The notes beneath the pieces were generated by a model. It saw nothing but the letters and a program-made list of their open reading frames with translations, ran no database searches and was not told the DNA's origin. The translations under genes and the position numbers were made by a program. Positions 35,773 through 45,137 of a DNA stretch of 64,000 nt are shown one piece after another. The DNA is from Carboxylicivirga marina (lineage in GTDB: Bacteria; Bacteroidota; Bacteroidia; Bacteroidales; Marinilabiliaceae). The number at the start of each line of letters is the position of its first letter. Positions within the stretch are counted from its first letter, which is position 1. The stretch covers positions 1-64,000 of the forward strand of contig NZ_JAENRR010000012.1 in assembly GCF_016612505.1 (NCBI RefSeq), given 5' to 3'.

Positions 35773-37848
35773 ATGAAGTCTATTAAACGGTTTGGCTTAG
35801 CATTTATGTTTCTTTTGGGTGTAATGGCTATTAATGCTCAAGCGCAAAGCGAAGAACTTATCAATGTTAAAACCATAACGAACAAAGCATTTAAGGTTAC
35901 AAACCTGGATGCGCATAATTCTGTTGATGGAATAAAGTGTTCGATTAAGGCCAATGAGAAAGGAAGTATTGTTTTTCACCCTGAAGAGCAATACTGGGAT
36001 TTAACCCAATGGGTGTTCCTAAGTCTTAAGCTGGAAAACCTGACGGATCAGTCGCTACGTTTCGAACCGGTTATTTTGTATGATAATCCGCGCAGAGGAG
36101 ATAAGTTTTGGCCGGTTAATAACAAACATATCGGCTTTTTGAAGCCAAATGAGATTTTAGATTACAACTGTGTGATGATTCGTGATAAAATTAATACTCC
36201 GGATTATCCACAAAGTTCCGATTTTCCTCAGATGAAAGGAATGCCCGATGGGGTCATTCTTAACTATGCAGGGATAGATGCCAGGCATATTAAAGGCCTT
36301 AAGCTCACTTTCCCTATTCAGGACTTTGACAGAGAAGTGACCATTAAGCGTTTGTATAAAAACAGACCTGCTTTGCCGGAGTTATATAAAAATAATAAGA
36401 GTGCTTTTTTTCCATTCATCAACAAATACGGACAATACAAACATGCCAATTGGCCTGGCAAAATTACTGATGACAGTCAGTTTACAGCTGCTATGAAAAA
36501 GGAGCAACAAGACCTCAAAGAACATCCTGGTTCAGAAGAATGGAATCGCTTTGGCGGTTTTGTGAATGGTCCGAAGTTTGACGCAACAGGTCATTTTAGA
36601 ACACAAAAGGTTAACGGACTTTGGTGGATAATCGATCCGGAAGGTTGCTTATTTTGGTCTACCGGAGTGAATAGTGCAGGTCGACTGGAGATTCCAACAC
36701 CAACAAATGGTCGTGAACACTTCTTTGAAGGTATTCCTGAAAAATTGAAGGAGAATACTCACTTGTTTGCAAAAGATCAATATAAGCATGGCTTGGCCAA
36801 TCTTCATCGCAAATATGGAGAGAATAGTGATAAAGAATATGTTGCTACTTCTCTAAGGCGCATGAAAAGCTGGGGACTGAATACCTTAGGCGGCTGGTCG
36901 ACCGAAACAGTAGGAGAACACCCTGAAGCAATCAAGTTGCCGTATACGGTTTATATCAATGCTGTATCTCCAGGTATCAATGAGAAGTTTCCAGATGTAT
37001 TTGATGCCCGATGGAAAGCTGAAGTAGAGCTTAAAATCAAAGATAAAGCTGCCTTTGTAAAAGATGATCCCTACTTTTTTGGCTTTTTTATTAATAACGA
37101 GATTCATTGGGGTAATCCCAATAGTTTGGTCATACATTCGTTGGAAAAAGGAAATGACTGTGCAGGGAAAATTGCCTACCTCAATTTATTAAAGAATGAG
37201 TTATTAATCAAACAATTCAATGAATTGACGGGTGCATCATTTGAAAGCTGGAATGATTTACTAAATACTAAAGTGTCGCCGGGAAGGCTTAAGGTTGCTA
37301 AGCTTAAGGAGTATAATGTGAAGCACTATACCAATATGTGCGAGCTGTATTTTAAAACCACTAAAGAGCTTATTGACAAGCATGCTCCGAATAAAATGTA
37401 CATCGGTTGTCGCTGGCATGGTAATCACAAGAATAAGATAAATACCACTGTTTCGGCGAAGTACCTCGATATCCTCACTTTTAATGCTTATGAAAATGAG
37501 GTTGAGTTTTATCCTTATCCGGCAAAGGAAATAGATAAACCATTTATTATATCAGAGTTTAATTTTGGTGCATTGGACGCCGGTAAATTCTTCACTGGTC
37601 TGGGATATGCCTCTAGCCAACGCAACAGGGGTGAGAAATACAATAATTTTATAAATGGAGCTTTACGAAATCCAAGATGCGTTGGGGCGCACTGGTTTAT
37701 GTGGGCTAACTCTACCACAGCGGGGCGTGGTAATGGTGAAAATGCCAATTGCGGCTTGGTATCGATGACCGACCAGATCTATTATGAATTAATTTCATAT
37801 ATCCGCGAAACAACCTACCAAATGTACAATTATCGTATTGGTCAATAA
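35773..37848 (+). CDS. GH50 family beta-agarase-like enzyme (second copy)
   Basis: The ATG at 35773 gives a signal peptide ending near INAQA; an upstream TTG at 35755 is less likely. The layout matches the GH50 at 23225: an N-terminal CBM-like sandwich (about 30-200), then FPFINKYGQYKHANWPGK and GHFRTQKVNGLWWIIDPEG. Candidate acid/base is Glu443 in FFINNEIHWG and nucleophile Glu595 in IISEFNFGALDAG. The two copies diverge outside the motifs, including the loop after the acid/base (HWGNPN versus HGWGKI), so they probably take different oligosaccharides, for instance with different sulfation or methylation. There is no T9SS tail. Confidence 0.87.
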   Translation: MKSIKRFGLAFMFLLGVMAINAQAQSEELINVKTITNKAFKVTNLDAHNSVDGIKCSIKANEKGSIVFHPEEQYWDLTQWVFLSLKLENLTDQSLRFEPVILYDNPRRGDKFWPVNNKHIGFLKPNEILDYNCVMIRDKINTPDYPQSSDFPQMKGMPDGVILNYAGIDARHIKGLKLTFPIQDFDREVTIKRLYKNRPALPELYKNNKSAFFPFINKYGQYKHANWPGKITDDSQFTAAMKKEQQDLKEHPGSEEWNRFGGFVNGPKFDATGHFRTQKVNGLWWIIDPEGCLFWSTGVNSAGRLEIPTPTNGREHFFEGIPEKLKENTHLFAKDQYKHGLANLHRKYGENSDKEYVATSLRRMKSWGLNTLGGWSTETVGEHPEAIKLPYTVYINAVSPGINEKFPDVFDARWKAEVELKIKDKAAFVKDDPYFFGFFINNEIHWGNPNSLVIHSLEKGNDCAGKIAYLNLLKNELLIKQFNELTGASFESWNDLLNTKVSPGRLKVAKLKEYNVKHYTNMCELYFKTTKELIDKHAPNKMYIGCRWHGNHKNKINTTVSAKYLDILTFNAYENEVEFYPYPAKEIDKPFIISEFNFGALDAGKFFTGLGYASSQRNRGEKYNNFINGALRNPRCVGAHWFMWANSTTAGRGNGENANCGLVSMTDQIYYELISYIRETTYQMYNYRIGQ

Positions 37849-37861
37849 TATCGAAACTCAG

Positions 37862-39595
37862 ATGAAGAATATTGTCATTATAAGTCTATTAATCCTTTTT
37901 ACAGGAAATGCTATCGCCCAAACGAAACCGGATACAATCGTCGTTTATAAAACAGTAGGGGATGTTGAGCTAAGCATGCACTTTTTCTTTCCTGAGAATC
38001 ATCAGATGAATGATGCTAAACCAGTGATTGTCCTCTTTCATGGTGGTGGTTGGAATGGAGGTGGACCCGAACATTTTTATGGCCAATGTGAGTATTTAAG
38101 TTCAAGAGGTTTGGTAACTGCCTCAGCACAATATCGAACGAAGAAGAGCAATGGAACCACACCTGCTGAGTGTGTGAAAGATGGCAAATCGGCCATGCGG
38201 TGGATATATACCAATGCATCTGCTTATGGTATTGATAAAGATAGAATAGTTGCTGGCGGTGGTTCTGCTGGCGGACATGTAGCAGCTGCTACCGCAACAG
38301 TGAAAGGGTTTAACGAAGCTGGTGAAGACACAAGCGTTTCTTGCCAACCAAAGGCTTTGGTGTTATTTAATCCTGTGGCCAATAACGGACCTGGTGGCTA
38401 TGGATATGATAGGGTAAAACCTTATTATAAAGAGTTTTCGCCATATCATAACCTGAGTGAGACTGCACCTCCAACTTTAATTATGTTGGGAACAAAAGAT
38501 AAACTCTTTAATCCTGAGCTTGCTAAAGCTTACCAAGCCCGAATGGAAGAATTGGGCCAACGCTGCGACCTGATTCTATACGATGGTCAGGAACATGCCT
38601 TTTTCAATAAAGACAAGAATGAAGAGATGCATTATCAAACAATGATAGATGCTGATAAATTCCTGATTTCTTTGGGCTTTTTAGCAGGGGAGCCTGCTAC
38701 ATTGCAATCATTCACAGAAGTAGAGTTTCAGAAAGAGGAAAATCCATTTGTTAAACATCTCTACACAGCGGATCCTTCAGCGCATGTGTTTAATGACAGG
38801 TTGTATGTTTATACCTCTCACGATGAAGATACAGCGACTTACTTTAATATGCTCGACTGGCACGTGTTCTCATCAGAAAATATGAAGGACTGGACCGATC
38901 ATGGTGCAGTTATGAGTTTAGATGATATTGCATGGGCTGATAAGTGGGCCTGGGCACCCGATTGTGTCGAACGCGATGGGAAATATTACTTCTATTACCC
39001 TGTCGAACGAACTAAGATTGGTGTGGCAATCAGCAATTCGCCAACAGGTCCTTTTGTTGATCAACTTGGTAAACCTTTGATTGACAATACCGGACAGCTT
39101 GAGCATATTGGTATAGAGCCTATCGACCCATCTGTCTTAATCGAAAAAGGACAAGCCTACATGTACTTTGGTTGTCGCGAACCCAAGGTGGTGAAGCTGA
39201 AAAAGAACATGATGACTTTAAAGGGTGATGTGCAAGACCTGAAAATTAAAGGTATAGAAAATGATAAGGAACATTTTGGCGGTTTTTATGGCGAAGCGCC
39301 ATGGGTGTTTAAGCGTAGAGATACCTTCTATCTGTTGTACTCTAACGGCTGGGGTAAAACAAGTACCCTGGTGTATGCTACTAGTAAGAAACCCATGGGA
39401 CCCTTTACCTTTCAAGGTGAAGTAATGGATGTCGTGAGTTCCTGGACCTCGCATGGTTCCATAGTGGAGTTTAAGGGTAAGTGGTATGTCTTCTATCACA
39501 ACATGGATTTATCAAATAATAACTACCGACGTTCCATCTGTTTTGATGAGCTCACTTTTGGTGAGAATGGAAAAATCAATAAATTAAAATTGTAA
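37862..39595 (+). CDS. Fusion of alpha/beta-hydrolase esterase and GH43 domain
   Basis: Two enzymes in one chain. The signal peptide ends near AIAQ (residue 20). Residues about 25-275 form an alpha/beta-hydrolase esterase of the acetylxylan esterase/BD-FAE type: HGGGWNGGG oxyanion loop, AGGGSAGGH with nucleophile Ser135, the LGTKDKL aspartate and the EHAFF histidine. Residues about 295-577 are a GH43 propeller: DPSAHVFNDRLYVY with base Asp304, WAPDCVERDGKYY with Asp367, and GFYGEAPWVFKRRD with acid Glu478. One protein could thus remove an acyl group and then the sugar bearing it. The ATG at 37862 is chosen over an upstream TTG that overlaps the GH50 gene. The next gene starts 1 bp after the stop. 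Confidence 0.85.
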   Translation: MKNIVIISLLILFTGNAIAQTKPDTIVVYKTVGDVELSMHFFFPENHQMNDAKPVIVLFHGGGWNGGGPEHFYGQCEYLSSRGLVTASAQYRTKKSNGTTPAECVKDGKSAMRWIYTNASAYGIDKDRIVAGGGSAGGHVAAATATVKGFNEAGEDTSVSCQPKALVLFNPVANNGPGGYGYDRVKPYYKEFSPYHNLSETAPPTLIMLGTKDKLFNPELAKAYQARMEELGQRCDLILYDGQEHAFFNKDKNEEMHYQTMIDADKFLISLGFLAGEPATLQSFTEVEFQKEENPFVKHLYTADPSAHVFNDRLYVYTSHDEDTATYFNMLDWHVFSSENMKDWTDHGAVMSLDDIAWADKWAWAPDCVERDGKYYFYYPVERTKIGVAISNSPTGPFVDQLGKPLIDNTGQLEHIGIEPIDPSVLIEKGQAYMYFGCREPKVVKLKKNMMTLKGDVQDLKIKGIENDKEHFGGFYGEAPWVFKRRDTFYLLYSNGWGKTSTLVYATSKKPMGPFTFQGEVMDVVSSWTSHGSIVEFKGKWYVFYHNMDLSNNNYRRSICFDELTFGENGKINKLKL

Positions 39596-39596
39596 G

Positions 39597-42500
39597 ATGA
39601 AGCGATTAAAAATTTTATTGGTTTTAACAGCTATTGCTCTGAATAGTGTTTTTGTGAATGCACAAAGCTCATTTCAACCTTATAATACACAAGGTGATAA
39701 TTTGATACATATTACAACAGCCGACTTTGATGAGCTTGGAGCCAAAGATTATGTGGTGGCCATGACGGTTGAAGGAAAGGTAATTGCTTTCAATCGCATT
39801 GACCAGATAACAGATCCATCTGCCGATAATCGTTTATGGGAATATACCGCTTTGCCATCTATGGGATTAAGGATAATTGCAGGCGATATAAATGAAGACA
39901 GTCCGGGAGAGGAAATACTTCTACCTGGTACGGATGGTCATATAAGAGTACTCTCTTCTGGCGGTGAGCTGTTATTGGACAAAGAAGTAAGTACCGGTGC
40001 CTTGTATTCAGCAACAGTTGCTATAGGAGTTGGAGGACAAAAAGTGATTGTCACCTCAGGTGTTGATGGAATGGTTTATATTCTTAATAATGCGGGTATT
40101 TTCCTTAAAAGCTTTCGTCCTGAAACAGGGAAAGCGGGTGGAGTATCGGGCTTGGTACGCCATGTGGCGGCTGGTGATTTTGATGGTAATGGAACCGATG
40201 AAGTGCTTGCTTTTGTGAATCGCAAAAGTTTTGAAGGGAATAACTTCATTGATATCATTGATTTAGCTACTTATGATCGCCCTGCTTACTGGAATGGTGA
40301 TGCAGATGAAATAAGTGATAATGTAGTGGCTGGTCTCGGTTTTACCGATAAGCAATTGGTGCGGGTTTATGATATGGATAATGATGGGAAGTCTGAATTG
40401 GCAGCTCATTGGGGTGTTTTTCATCCAGAGGATGGTCCGCGTACCAAAGTGTTTTCTACGATGCTATCTGATTCTGAAAAATTACCATTAAGTCAATATA
40501 AATCTTTTGCAAAATATGACTTGATCCAAAATCATGGCTTTCAGAAATCAGATAAAGAAGATTTAACATCTACGGGTAAATACCTGATGCAGCATGGTGT
40601 ACCTGGTGATTTTGATGGTGACGGAAAAGCCGAATTGTTTACCATTTATGGCGATGATCTATTTCTTTCGCAATACGAACCTGGTACTAAAATATTGTCT
40701 ATCTCAGATTACACCTGGGCTCATTCTATGTATCACTTTAGCGATGGTGCTTGTTTAGAGGATAGAAATGGTGGTGCCGATAAAATGGTACTTTCCGGCC
40801 CAATAAATGGTGATGACCATTTTTATGTGATTGATTTCAAACAATTGGATTGGAAAACTGAGGCACGCAATATTTGTTGTAAGGGACGTTTTGAGGAGTT
40901 TGAGCAAAACTTAGATATACTAACGGATAACATCGACCAATTTGCCGGTACCCTGGCAGTAGGCGAGCAACCCATATGGTATCTCGATTATTTTGCCAGT
41001 GGTTTATGGTGGGAAATGACACCGGAGAATAGTGCCATACAAGCACAGAAAGTGTATGATGCACAGCAAGAATGGTACGACAAGATTGGAGGACAGGCCA
41101 ATTATCATTCATCAAAAATACGTTTGGCAGCAAGCGTCAATTCGTGTATTTATGGAATGAGCAATGAATGTGAAAATGAAAGAGTAACGGCTGAAGGAGT
41201 AAAGAATTTTTGTGCTGCACTGGCTCAAAAAGGGGCTTATTTTTGCTTGAAAATTGGGCATGGGCCGCACACTTTTATAACACCGGAAGATCTGGCTGAT
41301 TGTTACGAAGCGTCTGTGGTTGATGGCGAATGTTACATGATGGCGCGCTCCAGAGAGTTAAATGAACATGCTGATTTTGAATCCTATATTCCACATCTTG
41401 ATGCCTTGCTGGCTCGTGCCGAACAGATTGGTTCAGCCCCTCCAATGGTAATGCTCTGTGCCAAGGGTGCTACTTTTACAGCTTTAACACAAAATCAAGC
41501 GGATAGCTATTTTCCTAAATACAAAGATATACTGGTGCCTGGAGTAGAGAATTCCAATGTGACCGAACTGGACCTGAGTTTGGCAGAACGCGTTGGTTTG
41601 TGGATGAATGGCGATGTGGAGAATTGGGGTTGTAACGTGATTGGTGATAACCTGTCGGCTAATCGGGTAGCCGAATGGGGTGGAATGCGAAATGCCCATG
41701 TTGTTTTGCGTCAGATGTTATCGCAATACAGTTTGGGGGCAAAAGTATTCAGAACAACGTCTATTACGGCACTTAATAATCCGCTATACGAACGTGGAGA
41801 TGTTACCGGGGAGGACCAGGAATGGACTCAGGTATTTCAAAAAGGCATATTGAATTTTCTTAAATTGGTTGATAAGGGCATTTACCCAAATGCACCAGAT
41901 ACGGAGCAAATAAAAGGTATATCACCCGTTTCGGTTGGTATTTACAATCGAAGCACTCGTCTTACAGAACAAAGCATTAATCACGATCATTATAAATATC
42001 AGCCCGAAACGGATAATTACGTGTTTAATCGATTAGCTTGTTGGAATGCCTATACCGATATTCCCGAAACAGATGCCACTTCCTATCTTTATGGTACAAA
42101 GCGTCGTTGGGAAAACATGTTTCCATCCACTCCGGGAGGATTTGTTACGATTATACCATCCACCCAGGCTTCAGAAATTGAGTCACAGACCTGGTGTAAT
42201 GTTGCTTATCAAACCAATGGTGATACCTGGGAAAACCTATCACTAAGCGGGGCGAAAGAAACCATTTCTGATGAAGTATTGTCGCAACGGCAAAAGCTTG
42301 ATTTTTATGTGGATGGAGATTGTTTCTGGCAGGTTACACAACAAAAGGATGATCCCTATACTTACTTTGCATTTCTAATGGGAAACAATGAACTGTCACC
42401 CATTGAACGAACCGTGAAATTGAAAGCAGGCAACTCTATTAATGGTGATTGTCAGGTGTTTGATCAACTGGGTGGTTCAGAAGCCTTGGGAGCATTGTCT

Positions 42501-42851
42501 ACGACAACGGATGAACTGAGCGTGTCTATCCCTGCTGGTACAGCACGTTTCTTAATGATTCAATTAAGTGAATTGCCGAAAGAGGATGTGGGGATAAAAA
42601 AAGTAGAATCTGAATTAATCAAGGTGTATCCAAATCCGTCCAATGATATCGTCAATATAGAATTGAAAGATGTATTTCAGCATAAAACAGAAATTGCCAT
42701 TTATAATAGTGCAGGCTTGATAATTGAAAATCATCAGCTAAGTGATGCGCATCAACAGCTTTCGGTTAGCAATTGGTTGCCGGGTGTGTATGTAATGTAC
42801 ATTATGCAAGGCAATAAATTTCAGGTGGTAAAATTGGTAATAAGTGACTGA
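39597..42851 (+). CDS. Propeller protein with GH150 lambda-carrageenase-like architecture, T9SS tail
   Basis: The largest secreted enzyme candidate (1084 aa). The signal peptide ends near VNAQ (residue 23). Residues about 25-440 form a beta-propeller with FG-GAP/VCBS-type calcium loops (AAGDFDGNGTDEV, DMDNDGKSELAAH, GDFDGDGKAELF). A large domain (about 460-985) has no family signature that I recognise with certainty. An N-terminal propeller joined to a large unique domain is the described architecture of GH150 lambda-carrageenases, so this is the leading guess. The end (about 1005-1084) is a T9SS tail (IKVYPNPSNDIVNIEL ... GVYVMYIM). Being T9SS-exported and among the sulfatases, it likely attacks sulfated polymer outside the cell. 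Confidence 0.5.
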   Translation: MKRLKILLVLTAIALNSVFVNAQSSFQPYNTQGDNLIHITTADFDELGAKDYVVAMTVEGKVIAFNRIDQITDPSADNRLWEYTALPSMGLRIIAGDINEDSPGEEILLPGTDGHIRVLSSGGELLLDKEVSTGALYSATVAIGVGGQKVIVTSGVDGMVYILNNAGIFLKSFRPETGKAGGVSGLVRHVAAGDFDGNGTDEVLAFVNRKSFEGNNFIDIIDLATYDRPAYWNGDADEISDNVVAGLGFTDKQLVRVYDMDNDGKSELAAHWGVFHPEDGPRTKVFSTMLSDSEKLPLSQYKSFAKYDLIQNHGFQKSDKEDLTSTGKYLMQHGVPGDFDGDGKAELFTIYGDDLFLSQYEPGTKILSISDYTWAHSMYHFSDGACLEDRNGGADKMVLSGPINGDDHFYVIDFKQLDWKTEARNICCKGRFEEFEQNLDILTDNIDQFAGTLAVGEQPIWYLDYFASGLWWEMTPENSAIQAQKVYDAQQEWYDKIGGQANYHSSKIRLAASVNSCIYGMSNECENERVTAEGVKNFCAALAQKGAYFCLKIGHGPHTFITPEDLADCYEASVVDGECYMMARSRELNEHADFESYIPHLDALLARAEQIGSAPPMVMLCAKGATFTALTQNQADSYFPKYKDILVPGVENSNVTELDLSLAERVGLWMNGDVENWGCNVIGDNLSANRVAEWGGMRNAHVVLRQMLSQYSLGAKVFRTTSITALNNPLYERGDVTGEDQEWTQVFQKGILNFLKLVDKGIYPNAPDTEQIKGISPVSVGIYNRSTRLTEQSINHDHYKYQPETDNYVFNRLACWNAYTDIPETDATSYLYGTKRRWENMFPSTPGGFVTIIPSTQASEIESQTWCNVAYQTNGDTWENLSLSGAKETISDEVLSQRQKLDFYVDGDCFWQVTQQKDDPYTYFAFLMGNNELSPIERTVKLKAGNSINGDCQVFDQLGGSEALGALSTTTDELSVSIPAGTARFLMIQLSELPKEDVGIKKVESELIKVYPNPSNDIVNIELKDVFQHKTEIAIYNSAGLIIENHQLSDAHQQLSVSNWLPGVYVMYIMQGNKFQVVKLVISD

Positions 42852-42939
42852 TAGTAGGTAATAATTTTATTGTGAGATAAAGAGTCTTTGGCTTCATTTA
42901 ATCACTTTATTAATGAGTTGTGGAATGTATATAAGTTAT

Positions 42940-45126
42940 ATGAGTAAGTGCTTTGTATTGATTGTGTTATCGTTTGTATGTTCGATGTCGATTGCTCAGG
43001 ATAAGCCTAATGTAATTGTGATAATGGCTGACGATTTGGGCTATGCCGATGTGGGTTTTAATGGCTCAATAGAGATTCCTACACCTAACATCGATCGAAT
43101 CGCGGATAATGGTATTAATTTTACAAGTGCTTATACGACTTACTCTGTCTGCGGCCCTAGTCGTGCTGGCTTTATCACCGGTCGTTATCAGCAGCGTTTT
43201 GGATTTGAGCGTAACCCGCTTTACCGTATTGATGACCCATATATGGGCTTGCCACTTGATGAAATGACCATTGCAGAATCTATTTCACAGGTGGGTTATA
43301 CTTCAGGTATTATAGGTAAATGGCATTTGGGTGCACATATTTCCAACCACCCCCTTAACCGCGGATTTGATGAGTTTTATGGTCATCTTGGTGGCGGTCA
43401 CAAGTATTTTCCGGAATCACTGACCATTGAAGATAGCTACGATGCTAAAAATGAGGAGCAGAGTTATAAAACCTGGTTGTTGAGAAATCACACACCCGAA
43501 AAAACGGATGAATACATCACCGATGAATTTTCTAATGAAGCGGTCGAGTTCGTCAAGCGCCATAAGGATAGTCCTTTCTTTCTGTTTCTATCCTACAATG
43601 CACCACACACACCCATGGAGGCAAAAACGGAAGATTTAGCCTTGTTTCCCAATCTGCTTGATGAAACAGGTCATAAACGGAAAACGTATGCCGCCATGGT
43701 ACATGCTGTTGATAGGGGTGTTGGACGTGTTTTGGATAAATTACAGGACTTAGATATCGAGGAGAATACCATTATTTTCTTCTTGTCAGATAATGGTGGG
43801 CCTATTAACAAAAATGCATCCGACAATGGCGTTTTGCGAGGCGGTAAAAGCGATGTGTTTGAAGGTGGTTACCGTGTGCCTTTTGCTATGCAATGGACGG
43901 GTGAAATTGATGGTGGTGGTACTTATGATTACCCGGTTTCATCACTTGATATATTTGCAACCTTATCAACTATTTCCGACTCACCCACCAATCAGGATAA
44001 ACCATTGGATGGTGTCAACCTTATTCCTTATCTCACCGGAGAAAATTCTGGTAGACCACATGAATTGATTCATATTCGCAAGTTTGATCAGGATCGTCAT
44101 GCTGTGCGCTATGGTGATATGAAGTACATACGGTTTAAAGCCGATAGCCCAAACCCGAAATTATATGACCTAAATACCAATATCAGCGAAAGTGATGCAG
44201 ATGGAAAGAATTTATATTGGAATGCTGATTTTCGTGCGCAACGCGACGAATTACTGGCCATACAAGCCAAATGGGAAGAAGATTTACTGCATCCACGCTT
44301 TTTAGGTCTGGTACACGATGAGTTAGTATGGGCAACTGAAGTCACTTTGTCAAGTGCTAATTTAGAATTAAGCATTGATGATACGCATCAGTTGATTGCT
44401 TCTATTTTACCCCTTGATGCCTTTAACGATGTAATCGAGTGGAACAGTAATAATAGTTCTGTGGCATCAGTTGATGAAAATGGAAATGTATCTGCTCACA
44501 AAGACGGCTTTGCTGTTATTACCGCTCGTGTAGTCGATCGTCGACAAGTATATAAACAATGCATTGTGAAAGTAGGGCAGCCTGCTGAAGCAAGCAATAT
44601 AAAGCTGTCTGATAATGTTTTGACACTAACCACAGGTAAACCAGCTGTCTTAACTGCTGATGTAAGTTCAGGCAGCAATAGTAGTTATGCTGTTGAATGG
44701 AGTAGTAATAATGAAGCTGTAGCTACAGTAAATGAGCATGGTAATGTATTAACGCATAGTCAAGGTCAGGCCATTATTACCGCTAAAGTGGTAGCGAGTT
44801 CAAACCTATCAGCTGAGTGTGAAGTAAATGTAGAGGACTACAGCGAAGATACCGGACTATTTGATGAAAAACTGGAGCAGGCCGATTTCTTTACTGTATA
44901 TCCTAATCCAATTGAAAATCAAACTGCTATCATCTCTTTTAAAATGGATGTACCACGTGCCAATTTGCAGGTTTATAATGCAAATGGACAGATGCTGCAA
45001 TCAGAGGTGTTAGAAGGAGTATATCAGCACGAATTGAAATTATCTGGCTTTACCAATGGTTTGTATTTTATCACCTTACGAACAGATAAAGAAATACAAA
45101 CACAGAAAATAGTGATAAGGAATTAA
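42940..45126 (+). CDS. Type I (S1) sulfatase with Big2-like domains and T9SS tail
   Basis: The start at 42940 places a clean signal peptide (MSKCFVL...SIAQ); an in-frame ATG at 42913 would add nine residues. The sulfatase domain (about 22-460) has MADDLGYADVG, CGPSR with formylglycine Cys71, GKWHLGAH and LSDNGGP. Two bacterial Ig-like (Big2) domains follow (about 460-545 and 550-635; VIEWNSNNSSVASVDENG, VEWSSNNEAVATVNEHG). The end (about 655-728) is a T9SS tail (FTVYPNPIENQTAIISF ... GLYFITLRT). Hence it acts at the cell surface or outside on polymer or large fragments. The sulfatase domain is close to that of the gene at 47858, which lacks the extra modules. Confidence 0.9.
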   Translation: MSKCFVLIVLSFVCSMSIAQDKPNVIVIMADDLGYADVGFNGSIEIPTPNIDRIADNGINFTSAYTTYSVCGPSRAGFITGRYQQRFGFERNPLYRIDDPYMGLPLDEMTIAESISQVGYTSGIIGKWHLGAHISNHPLNRGFDEFYGHLGGGHKYFPESLTIEDSYDAKNEEQSYKTWLLRNHTPEKTDEYITDEFSNEAVEFVKRHKDSPFFLFLSYNAPHTPMEAKTEDLALFPNLLDETGHKRKTYAAMVHAVDRGVGRVLDKLQDLDIEENTIIFFLSDNGGPINKNASDNGVLRGGKSDVFEGGYRVPFAMQWTGEIDGGGTYDYPVSSLDIFATLSTISDSPTNQDKPLDGVNLIPYLTGENSGRPHELIHIRKFDQDRHAVRYGDMKYIRFKADSPNPKLYDLNTNISESDADGKNLYWNADFRAQRDELLAIQAKWEEDLLHPRFLGLVHDELVWATEVTLSSANLELSIDDTHQLIASILPLDAFNDVIEWNSNNSSVASVDENGNVSAHKDGFAVITARVVDRRQVYKQCIVKVGQPAEASNIKLSDNVLTLTTGKPAVLTADVSSGSNSSYAVEWSSNNEAVATVNEHGNVLTHSQGQAIITAKVVASSNLSAECEVNVEDYSEDTGLFDEKLEQADFFTVYPNPIENQTAIISFKMDVPRANLQVYNANGQMLQSEVLEGVYQHELKLSGFTNGLYFITLRTDKEIQTQKIVIRN

Positions 45127-45137
45127 AGTAATGAAGG

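Noticed and set aside
42852-42939. Possible separate promoter before the first sulfatase of unit 4
   Set aside because: No operator half-sites, no clear -7 box and no preceding terminator were visible, so the gene is kept in unit 4.
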